From positions 1-64,000 of the forward strand of contig CAMLKG010000003.1 of NCBI GenBank assembly GCA_946480695.1: 64,000 nucleotides of DNA, in the 5' to 3' direction. The stretch is from an uncultured Cellvibrio sp. GTDB lineage: Bacteria; Pseudomonadota; Gammaproteobacteria; Pseudomonadales; Cellvibrionaceae. Both the position numbers and the translations under genes were made by a program. Positions 7,690 through 15,377 of the stretch are shown piece by piece. Positions within the stretch are counted from its first letter, which is position 1, and every line of letters begins with the position of its first letter. The notes under the pieces were generated by a model. That model was not told the DNA's origin, did not search any database, and saw only the letters and a program-made list of their open reading frames with translations.

Positions 7690-8931
7690 TTATCCGAACA
7701 GGGCAAGTTGCGCTGCGTCCGGCATCCTGTCTGTTGCGATAATTGCTTTGCGAATATCCTCCGCTTGTTTAGCACCCGGCTTAACCTGCAAGCCGGGACA
7801 ATGAATAAAATAACGCGCGCGCTTTAACACTACGCCCATTTGCTGCAAATGCCCCGCATTCAAACGCTGGTGGCAACGCGAGCTGATTATTTTTTTTGCG
7901 GATTTAACCCCTATCCCCGGAACCCGCAAAATCATTTCGTAATCCGCCCGGTTTATATCCACCGGAAACTTTTCCGGATTGCGCAGGGCGTAATTCAGTT
8001 TTGGGTCTACTTCAAGATCCAGGTCGGGATTTTTTTCATCAACAATCTCATCCACACTGAACCCGTAAAACCGTAATAGCCAATCGGCCTGGTAAATACG
8101 GTTTTCACGCAACAGTGGCGGAACCGATAGCAATGGCACCCGATTGTCTGTGGTGATAGGAACGTAACCTGAATAATAGACCCGCTTCAGCTTCTGGTGC
8201 CGGTAAAGGCCATCGGCAAGGCGCAAAATATGTCGGTCATTTTCCGGCGAAGCCCCCACAATTAACTGGGTGCTTTGGCCGGCCGGCAAAAAAAGCGGGG
8301 CGCTTTTAATGTGCGGCTTTTCCTCCGCATATTTTTCCCTTTCACCGCGCAAATAATTCATCGGGACGATTATGTCCCGATAATTTTTTTCCGGCGCGAC
8401 CTTTTTTAAACTGGCTTCCGACGGAATTTCAATATTGACGCTGAGCCTGTCGGCATATAACCCAGCCTCATGTAACAATTCCGGGCTGGCACCCGGTATC
8501 GCTTTCAAATGGATGTAGCCATTAAAGTTATGCTGTTGGCGCAATACCCGCGCAACACGTACCAGGCGCTCCATGGTGTAATCCGCGTTTTTAAAAATCC
8601 CGGAACTGAGGAACAAGCCTTCAATATAATTACGTCGATAAAAATTTATCGTAAGGTCAATAACCTCCTCAACCGTAAAAGCTGCCCGTTGGACATCATT
8701 ACTGCGACGACTGACACAATAAGCGCAGTCAAAAATGCAGTGGTTTGTGAATAGGATCTTTAATAGCGAAACGCAGCGGCCATCTTCCGTATAACTATGG
8801 CAAATCCCCATGCCATCGGAATTGCCGAGCCCTTGGGTAGCATTGGCGCGCTTACTGCCGCTGGAAGAGCAGGACGCATCGTACTTGGCAGCATCTGCGA
8901 GTATTCGGAGCTTTTCAGGGATTTTACTCAT
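7690..8931 (-). CDS. Radical SAM putative DNA modification/repair protein
   Basis: 413-residue radical SAM enzyme. The cluster-binding motif is CIFDCAYC (Cys65, Cys69, Cys72). The C-terminal third has a helix-hairpin-helix-like segment (ILRVPGIGVKSAKKI), a DNA-binding element typical of repair proteins. This combination and the paired neighbour fit the TIGR03916-type putative DNA modification/repair family, distantly related to spore photoproduct lyase. The substrate lesion is unknown. It is the first gene of a two-gene operon. Confidence 0.88.
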   Translation of the reverse strand: MSKIPEKLRILADAAKYDASCSSSGSKRANATQGLGNSDGMGICHSYTEDGRCVSLLKILFTNHCIFDCAYCVSRRSNDVQRAAFTVEEVIDLTINFYRRNYIEGLFLSSGIFKNADYTMERLVRVARVLRQQHNFNGYIHLKAIPGASPELLHEAGLYADRLSVNIEIPSEASLKKVAPEKNYRDIIVPMNYLRGEREKYAEEKPHIKSAPLFLPAGQSTQLIVGASPENDRHILRLADGLYRHQKLKRVYYSGYVPITTDNRVPLLSVPPLLRENRIYQADWLLRFYGFSVDEIVDEKNPDLDLEVDPKLNYALRNPEKFPVDINRADYEMILRVPGIGVKSAKKIISSRCHQRLNAGHLQQMGVVLKRARYFIHCPGLQVKPGAKQAEDIRKAIIATDRMPDAAQLALFG

Positions 8932-9062
8932 GGCGTATTACCGGGAAGAATTACACCCAATAATACTGTATATAAAAACAGTATTGCAACGGCCAATTAT
9001 TGGTAGCCGCGCAAGGAGCTTATACGAGACGGATTTTAAAAGAATGGCGAACTGAAAATGAT

Positions 9063-9091
9063 CGAGCCATCACCGAAACGATGATGGCTCG
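9063..9091 (-). terminator. Hairpin, weak terminator after DUF883 gene
   Basis: 10-bp inverted repeat CGAGCCATCA / TGATGGCTCG, followed on the minus strand by ATCATTTTC, a poor U-run. It lies 18 bases downstream of the DUF883 stop. Confidence 0.45.
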
Positions 9092-9108
9092 CAGCTTAAC
9101 CGGCTAAC

Positions 9109-9492
9109 TCAATCGCTGCTGCGATTCGTTAACAAATAGCCCGCCAGGAAACCAAGCGCAGCGCAAGCCCCGATAATGGGCCAAGGCTGTTCATGCACAT
9201 AGTTGTTGGCGGTAGTGGCCGTCTTGCTGGCGCGCTCGGTGACACTGTCACTCAAATTTTCCAAGGATGTTCTCGCGGCGGAAATACGCTCTTCCAACTT
9301 GGCCTTGATCCTTGTTAAATCTTCGCCACTCAAATTAGTGGTGGATTTAATCATGCTTTCCACATCGCCAATAAAAGTGCGGAAATCCTTGGCTACGTCA
9401 GAAGATTTTTTTTGCACAGTCTCGGCAGTGGATGAACTAACACCCATTTTCTTTACTAATGACTCGGCACCTGAATTTGTGGCAGTTTGCAT
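9109..9492 (-). CDS. DUF883 (ElaB/YqjD-like) inner-membrane protein
   Basis: 127-residue protein. A long amphipathic helical region with KLEERISAARTSLENLSDSV precedes one C-terminal transmembrane helix (PIIGACAALGFLAGYLL) and a short tail NRSSD. This layout matches the ElaB/YqjD/YgaM group, tail-anchored proteins that in E. coli are stress-induced and associate with ribosomes. The ATG at 9492 is preferred over 9519 because GAGGAAA lies 7-13 bases upstream. It appears monocistronic. Confidence 0.85.
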   Translation of the reverse strand: MQTATNSGAESLVKKMGVSSSTAETVQKKSSDVAKDFRTFIGDVESMIKSTTNLSGEDLTRIKAKLEERISAARTSLENLSDSVTERASKTATTANNYVHEQPWPIIGACAALGFLAGYLLTNRSSD

Positions 9493-9586
9493 AGCTGTTT
9501 CCTCGCTGGTTAAAAACAATGGGACACCTTAAGGAGACGCCGCTACGGCTGAATTAGTTCCCTATTATCCGGTGAAAGATAGCGAT

Positions 9587-9625
9587 GCTAAAAACCATGC
9601 CAAATGTTAAAACTTTGGCATGGTT
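9587..9625 (-). terminator. Intrinsic terminator downstream of PepSY gene
   Basis: Perfect 12-bp inverted repeat AACCATGCCAAA / TTTGGCATGGTT with a 9-base loop, followed on the minus strand by TTTTTAGC. It ends the TonB receptor/PepSY transcript about 120 bases after the PepSY stop. Confidence 0.75.
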
Positions 9626-9741
9626 GTCCTCGAACAAAAACAAATTTTTGCCTTATCTATATTAATAACGGTAACGCAACCCAATAAAATATTGTCGCCT
9701 GGAGTGGCGATAATATTCATTGCATTTTGTACGCCTGCAAG

Positions 9742-11061
9742 TTACCTGTCAGGCGTGTTAGCAACCGGCTTCAAGCCGAGCCATCGGCTAACAACGGCAA
9801 TACGCCTGAACAACAGGCACTCACTTATTAACAGTGCTATGAGGGAAATCGCCAGCAGCGGTAGTAAGAGCGCAAGGCCCAAGGTGGTAACAATGACGGC
9901 GATACCTGCCTTCGCTGGCATGGCCGGTGGCGCCCCCAAAACACCCTGCGGCTTGCGACGGCGCCACAAGATAAAACCACTGATGCTAATCAATAATAGT
10001 CCGGTAGAAGTCATGACTCCTAATAGGAGATTGAGCCAGCCAAACAAATGGCCTTCATGCGCGGCAATACCAACCCCGATGGCTTTGTCTAAAAATTTTT
10101 TTTGCGCAAAGCCAGATGTGTTTTCGACAGTCCCGTCGCTGTTGATCCAGGCATCGACGCGTAACGGCCGATTCTGGCTTTGCGACGAAGCTTTCCAGGT
10201 ATTGTGGTGGGCATTAGCGATACTTAATTCTACCGGCGGTGCCAATCGGAGGGATTCAGCCGCGCTTACAATAGTTGATGTTAAATTAAAATTATCACTG
10301 GCTTGCGTACGCCAATGTTGATGCTCTTGCGTGCGGCTTTGCATCCAATCTTGCGACTGCGAAAAATTTATCGCACGAACTTCTTTTAACGCAGCACCCC
10401 ATACCAATGTCCAGGGCAAGCCGGTAACGAGTAGGAACAATGCCAGTCCGGAAATCCAGATGCCGGCAACCGCGTGCAGGTCACGCCAGAAAATTCGCTT
10501 ACCCTCGCGCAAACGCGGATAAACAACGCCAGCCATTCCGCTTGCATGACGCGGCCACCATAAATACAACCCAGTGACAATTAGGACAATGGCCCAGCAG
10601 GCAGCAAGTTCGACAAGAACCGAGCCAGCACTGCCCAGCAACATTTCACCGTGAATTGTTTTCACAATATTCATCAATTGTCGGTTGCTGTCCTGCTTGC
10701 CGACGACGGTTCCCGTATAAGGATTTACAAACACTTGCCAATGCGTTTCAGCTTGCACATTCACAAGTACCGCTTCACCAGGATCCCGGGGTAAGCGATA
10801 GCTGATAAATTTTCCGCCGGGGATTGATTCAACCGCCGCTTGTATTTGTTCATTGGCAGGCAAGCGCTTGGCGTTTGTGGACAAACCATGGAAGGCATTT
10901 TCCTGCCAGGATTCATAATAAGGTTTGAATAAATAAATGGCGCCGGTAATGGAAAGTAAAATTACAAAAGGAATGCAAAAAATCCCGGCATAGAAGTGCC
11001 AACGCCAGATGATTCGGTACATTTTTTTTTGACTATCGACCGCAAGGGTTAATGTATCCAT
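9742..11061 (-). CDS. PepSY-associated transmembrane protein
   Basis: 439-residue inner-membrane protein of the PepSY_TM family. It has an N-terminal helix (FYAGIFCIPFVILLSITGAIYLF), PepSY-like periplasmic segments, paired central helices, and C-terminal helices around LLISISGFILWRRRK and LALLLPLLAISLIALLI. Members next to TonB receptors are often thought to act as ferric-siderophore reductases; that role is inferred from context. It lies 45 bases downstream of a TonB-dependent receptor gene on the same strand and is closed by a terminator. Confidence 0.88.
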   Translation of the reverse strand: MDTLTLAVDSQKKMYRIIWRWHFYAGIFCIPFVILLSITGAIYLFKPYYESWQENAFHGLSTNAKRLPANEQIQAAVESIPGGKFISYRLPRDPGEAVLVNVQAETHWQVFVNPYTGTVVGKQDSNRQLMNIVKTIHGEMLLGSAGSVLVELAACWAIVLIVTGLYLWWPRHASGMAGVVYPRLREGKRIFWRDLHAVAGIWISGLALFLLVTGLPWTLVWGAALKEVRAINFSQSQDWMQSRTQEHQHWRTQASDNFNLTSTIVSAAESLRLAPPVELSIANAHHNTWKASSQSQNRPLRVDAWINSDGTVENTSGFAQKKFLDKAIGVGIAAHEGHLFGWLNLLLGVMTSTGLLLISISGFILWRRRKPQGVLGAPPAMPAKAGIAVIVTTLGLALLLPLLAISLIALLISECLLFRRIAVVSRWLGLKPVANTPDR

Positions 11062-11106
11062 TTCTTTTGCCGCTTGTTTAGTGCTTCAAATAAAAACTCG
11101 CAGGTC

Positions 11107-13422
11107 CTATAAATCATAAGCGAGGCTCAGGTAATAGCTCCTGCCGGGCCATGGGTGGGCAACATAGCTTTCTTCGTTGGTCAGGTTATCGATGCCAACA
11201 CTGGCTTCAAGCTCGTCGGTAACATCCAAACTGGTTTTCACACCGAAGCGAGTGTAACCATCTTGCGCGCCCATAACTTGCTCGGCGGTATCCCTATTAT
11301 CCAGGCGACCAAAACTCTTATCGGCGTATTGCGCGGTCGCACTTAAATCCCAACGATCCGTCGCATGGTAGGTCACCATCAAATTGCTGCGCCAGCGCGG
11401 CATTCGCGGGTAATCATTACCTTCGATAGACATTGCAGGATCAGGGCCTTCGGCAGTGGAGTTATCTTCAATTATGGATTTGGTGTAAGCGATATTGAAA
11501 CGCAGATCCAGTTGGGGCACGAATAAACCATAGCGATTTACAATTAATTCGACACCGTCAGTCTGGACTTCATCGATTGAGGAAAAAGTCGTGATTGAAC
11601 CACCGCCGGCCAATAAACCGGATTGGGATTCAATGGCATCCCGAATGGTTTCAGTAAAAATATTAATACGTGCGTAGCCGGCATCAAATTGCTTTTCCAG
11701 CATTACATTATGGTGCAAACCATTTTCAGGTTTTAGGTCTGGCCTGGCTTGTACGATAGTGGAATAGCTTTGGCTCTGGGTAAATAATTCTTCCACCACG
11801 GGAAAGCGATAGGCTTTTGCGAGCGAATAGCGCACCAGCCAATCCCCGGCAGGAGCATAGCCCAGTGAAAACTTGGGTGAGAATTGATCGCGGTCAACAT
11901 CATCAACCTGTGCCAAATCCAATTCAGGAGTGACTGCATCATCTTTATTAAAGTAGCCATTTTTGCTCTCCCATTGCTCATACCGGCCACCGATTGCCAC
12001 ATCCCATTTATCATTGAGATTCCAATTTATCTGTGCATAAGCAGCGCTGATATGGGTTTCACCACCGCTGCGACTGGTGTAACCGGCATTGTCACCCCGA
12101 GTCCAATGGGTCGAGTTAAATACATTCAAATGTAATTCATAGGCTTCGTAGCGCGCACCGGTAATTAATTCCAACCCGTCGGCTATAAAATCGGAAAAGA
12201 CGAATTTTCCTTCCAGTATTTGCCAACCGGTATCGTCGTAATCGGTGGTTTGACCGGCGCCTGCAAATAGCGGGTCACGCAATGAATGACTGGAGGCACG
12301 CGTATTGTCTTCCAACATGCGGAAGTCGCTGATGTTGGCCTCAACGCTCATGGAGCGTGTAAGCTCGCCTTTAACGCGCAAGCCGGAGGATAAGCTGCGC
12401 CGGTTAAGCTCGCTTGCGCCTAATCGATTGGCGGCAATATTCAACCCCACCCCGGCCTGGTTGAAATTGCCTGACCAGAGCCTGGTGCCGTTTGCGTCCC
12501 GGATATAGCTATTAGCTGAGGTGCGCAGTGTGTTGCGATCTTCGTAAGCCAGGTTTAATAGACTGGACCAGGTGCCAAAATCGTAACCGAGTTTAATTTT
12601 AAAATTATCAGTAACAGCTTGTTCAACGCCGGTATCACCAAAGTAAAGGGCGGGCTTACCGAAAACATCCATATCCAATACCGCACCCGCAACAGGAGTC
12701 GCATTGCTGTCCGGTGTGCGGTAATCAAAATAATATGACTGCGGCTGGCTATCGTTTTCCAAACGGTTGTAAGAAAAATAAATGCTCAGGTCCCCGATCT
12801 TGTCGCCATAGGAAAAAAAAGTTTTGTAACCGCTGAGCTGATCGCTAAAGCCATAGCCGGAATAATCCTGGGAGAAATAATCCACATCGACATGCACTTC
12901 GCGCTGCTGTGGAATGGCGGTTTCAATCAGTACCACGCCCCCCATGGAATTGCCGCTGTATTCTGCTGAAAAAGGACCGTAGAGGATTTCCACCTGCGCA
13001 ATTTCACTAGCGCTCACCATGGTCCAGCGCGGCGCGCCGCTCCAGCGGGTTTGCAGCAAGTAATGCAGGGGGACACCATCCGCAAACACCATGGAACGCG
13101 CCGTGGCGAACATATTGGAGCCGCGCAGGCCGAGGGTGCCGTTGGAATCGCCGATGTAGCGTTTGCGGATCACAATACCGGGCTCGTATTTCACCAGGTC
13201 TTCGGTGGTGGAACTGTTGATCGCCACCATATCTTCGCGGGTTAATACGCTTGACGGGCTGGTATAGCCGGCACTGGCGCTATCGCGCGCCTCACCCCAT
13301 ACCTTGACCTCTTCGATTGCCTGCGGATTTTGCGGGCGCCTTTTTAAAACTTCTTCATGTGTCCAGGCATCATTAGCGATATGAGCCAGAACAACTGCCG
13401 CTGCCATGGTTAACCGTCTCAC
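11107..13422 (-). CDS. TonB-dependent outer-membrane receptor
   Basis: 771-residue receptor with an N-terminal plug (EDLVKYEPGIVIRKR, LRGSNMFATARSMVFADGVP, GPFSAEYSGNSMGGVV) and a long beta-barrel ending in the aromatic pattern YYLSLAYDL. The set of iron-type plug motifs and the PepSY gene downstream suggest a siderophore or metal chelate as ligand, but the substrate is not evident. The assigned start is GTG with AAGGGG 8 bases upstream; an ATG five codons later is possible. The signal peptide is short and atypical (MAAAVVLAHIANDAWT). Confidence 0.9.
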   Translation of the reverse strand: MRRLTMAAAVVLAHIANDAWTHEEVLKRRPQNPQAIEEVKVWGEARDSASAGYTSPSSVLTREDMVAINSSTTEDLVKYEPGIVIRKRYIGDSNGTLGLRGSNMFATARSMVFADGVPLHYLLQTRWSGAPRWTMVSASEIAQVEILYGPFSAEYSGNSMGGVVLIETAIPQQREVHVDVDYFSQDYSGYGFSDQLSGYKTFFSYGDKIGDLSIYFSYNRLENDSQPQSYYFDYRTPDSNATPVAGAVLDMDVFGKPALYFGDTGVEQAVTDNFKIKLGYDFGTWSSLLNLAYEDRNTLRTSANSYIRDANGTRLWSGNFNQAGVGLNIAANRLGASELNRRSLSSGLRVKGELTRSMSVEANISDFRMLEDNTRASSHSLRDPLFAGAGQTTDYDDTGWQILEGKFVFSDFIADGLELITGARYEAYELHLNVFNSTHWTRGDNAGYTSRSGGETHISAAYAQINWNLNDKWDVAIGGRYEQWESKNGYFNKDDAVTPELDLAQVDDVDRDQFSPKFSLGYAPAGDWLVRYSLAKAYRFPVVEELFTQSQSYSTIVQARPDLKPENGLHHNVMLEKQFDAGYARINIFTETIRDAIESQSGLLAGGGSITTFSSIDEVQTDGVELIVNRYGLFVPQLDLRFNIAYTKSIIEDNSTAEGPDPAMSIEGNDYPRMPRWRSNLMVTYHATDRWDLSATAQYADKSFGRLDNRDTAEQVMGAQDGYTRFGVKTSLDVTDELEASVGIDNLTNEESYVAHPWPGRSYYLSLAYDL

Positions 13423-13530
13423 CGGATTGCCCCTTGGTTATTTTTGGTTTTGAAAAGCAGATTAGGAGCTTTATGCAGGGCACAACAGTGACAAATTGTC
13501 GCAGGGGGAAGCGATCGCTCCCCCCAACGG

Positions 13531-14124
13531 TTAATCCAGCCAGCGGCGCATAGCCGGAATATGGGAATGGTTCGCGCGCATGTCATCCAGCGGATCACCC
13601 ATAACCACATCGGGACAATGGGGCAAGGGGGCTATTCGCAGCAAATACTCCTTGGGAGCATGGCGTTTTTTGCGGTCCAGCGAGGTTACGAAGGATTTAA
13701 TGGGTATGGCACCTATATCGCGGGCGAAGCTGTCAAACAATGACCAGGACACCGTATTTTTTATGGCAATGGCAGTCACCATGCGGGTGCAATGCAAGCA
13801 ATCCGGCTGGTCCACCAGCCAGTGCAACATGTGCTTGCCCAACCCGTGTTCACGCCAATGCTGGGCGACAACAACTTGCCACACAAACAAGGTGTGGGGT
13901 TCGCCGGGCGGGCAATAGGCGGATACAAAGCCCACCAATTCACCATTACTAAAAGCGGCAACAGAGGTTTTGGCAAAATGCCCACATTGCAATAAAGTGC
14001 ATTGCACCGAGTTTCCATCCAGTAGCGGCGTGGTAGCCAGAAGGCGATTAAGGTCCTCACCATCGGTGGGGAGCGGGTGGCGTAATTCAATCTTATCGAA
14101 CAAAAGATCGTTTCTGGCGTTCAT
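13531..14124 (-). CDS. EctA-like diaminobutyrate acetyltransferase (orphan)
   Basis: 197-residue GNAT-fold protein resembling L-2,4-diaminobutyrate acetyltransferase: PTDGEDLNRLLATTPLLDGNS, GELVGFVSAY, LFVWQVVVAQHWREHGLGKH (acetyl-CoA-binding region) and KNTVSWSLFDSFARDIG all match the EctA pattern. EctA makes N4-acetyl-diaminobutyrate in ectoine synthesis, but no ectB or ectC is present. It precedes the TonB receptor by about 110 bases on the same strand. The start at 14124 is chosen because GGAGG lies 6-10 bases upstream. Alternatively it acts on a different diamine or in siderophore chemistry. Confidence 0.75.
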   Translation of the reverse strand: MNARNDLLFDKIELRHPLPTDGEDLNRLLATTPLLDGNSVQCTLLQCGHFAKTSVAAFSNGELVGFVSAYCPPGEPHTLFVWQVVVAQHWREHGLGKHMLHWLVDQPDCLHCTRMVTAIAIKNTVSWSLFDSFARDIGAIPIKSFVTSLDRKKRHAPKEYLLRIAPLPHCPDVVMGDPLDDMRANHSHIPAMRRWLD

Positions 14125-14362
14125 GCAAACCTCCATACAGCGTCTTTGTCTACACAGATGCAGACTTTCAGATCACATAGTTATCGTTCATAAATTAAGG
14201 TGGGATAGCTCCGACCGCTTGCCGGGAACCTAAGTTCCCCGGAGGAAGGATTAAAACGCGGTTGAATTCAAAATAAGGGGGCAGAGTTTCGGGACAAGTC
14301 ATACACACAGGCCGCGACAGGCGCAAACCAGGGCCGGCATTTACCGGCCCTGGCATACAGGG

Positions 14363-14968
14363 TTATTTCCGGATTTTGCCGTCGTCGTTGGCAACAGCAG
14401 CGGCAATCCAGTTTAGAAGTTTCTGGTCCTGCATGACGGAAGGTGTTACCACACCGGTGTCAACAGAGAACTTATACATGTAGGTATAAGCCCCGACCAT
14501 TTCTATCCGCAGCCGGTTTTTACCGGTCCCGCCATCCCGTTTCCATTCAAGCATGGTGTCCAGCTCCGTCATAAACGCATCGGTAGGGTATTTAGCGCCG
14601 AACTCCATTCGATTCAACCCCAACACAGGGCTGGGGCTCTTTGTTCTGCCGCCGTAGGTGTAGCTGGCGCGACGGTGATGCTCCCCCGATACTGTGATGG
14701 CAACCCCCTGGTTCTTAACCTCATTGGTCGATAAGGCATGGCCGGATTGCTTGTTCCTCATTTGGTTGCTGCTATTAGCAGTCATGTGGTCGCGATTGGT
14801 TAAAGAGCCGTTTCCCCAGGGGCCAGCGTGCCCGGTCAGGTCGCCATAAAAATCCACATCCCACTTTTCCAGCGGATCATGGGTTGCCCGTGCGGGCAAC
14901 GCGCGTACGCGAAATGCCACCCGTCGTTTGCTTGCCGGGTTTTGATGAGGCCTTGCGCCGGCCAGCAT
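14363..14968 (-). pseudogene. Putative polymorphic-toxin nuclease domain, second frame
   Basis: An open frame with the features of a secreted-toxin C-terminal nuclease. KWDVDFYGDLTGHAGPWG is followed by NRDHMTANSS and, about 30 residues later, GEHHRRASYTYGGR, a layout seen in HNH-like polymorphic toxins (DHIPS... then H-x-x-S-x-TYGGR). The frame has no ribosome-binding site at its first ATG and overlaps the end of the preceding frame in the +1 register, so the two may be one gene split by a frameshift. No immunity gene is recognisable. Domain assignment is from memory of the motif pattern and is tentative. Confidence 0.45.
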
Positions 14969-15137
14969 TTTTAAATCGTACGAATTGCATTTCGGTCATT
15001 TGTACATAGGTAATAGCATTAGGCGTCAAACCACTGACAGCACCTGAATGCTTTCCTTTGTACGCCCCTATGCTTTTCAACATATCATTGAGGGTATCAC
15101 CGTAAAAAATCTTTGCCCCGATAATCGTTATGTACAT
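14877..15137 (-). CDS. Hypothetical N-terminal frame of toxin-like gene
   Basis: 86-residue frame starting MYITIIGAKIFYGDTL, with AAAGGA 7-12 bases upstream. It ends in a basic, low-hydrophobicity stretch (KASSKPGKQTTGG) at a TGA. It has no recognised domain. Its last 92 bases overlap the frame carrying the nuclease-like domain. Because this frame has the ribosome-binding site and the next has none, it probably encodes the N-terminus of a single protein of about 260 residues, now interrupted or requiring a +1 shift near 14880. A small palindrome TTGCCCG/CGGGCAA lies just before the stop. Confidence 0.45.
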   Translation of the reverse strand: MYITIIGAKIFYGDTLNDMLKSIGAYKGKHSGAVSGLTPNAITYVQMTEMQFVRFKNAGRRKASSKPGKQTTGGISRTRVARTGNP

Positions 15138-15377
15138 AGATTTTCCTTTATTCACATTCGAAAAATTGTTATTTGTTTCCGGAGATTACAAGCAGATCGA
15201 CAGCGGACACATTACCACTAATTACAGTGGTTGTTTGTCAAAGCCTCGTCCTGGTAATTTCTGCCCGCGTCTGCGCGGCAGGATATTCATCAAAATATCA
15301 CCAAACCGTCCGAAACCCGCCATAGCAACGTAACAATCCGCGCTTAGTCTGGGCTCCAAATATCTATGGAGACAGCT

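Noticed and set aside
9500..9545. GGAAC-N17-CGTC upstream of the DUF883 gene as another ECF promoter
   Set aside because: -10 element differs (CGTC) and -35 differs (GGAAC), so it does not match the three-site motif closely enough.
13531..14124. Ectoine biosynthesis cluster
   Set aside because: Only an EctA-like gene is present; no EctB, EctC or EctD within the window.
14950..14975. Programmed -1 frameshift at TTTAAAA between the two toxin-like frames
   Set aside because: The second frame is +1 relative to the first, and the heptamer is not in the X XXY YYZ phase, so a -1 slip would not join them.
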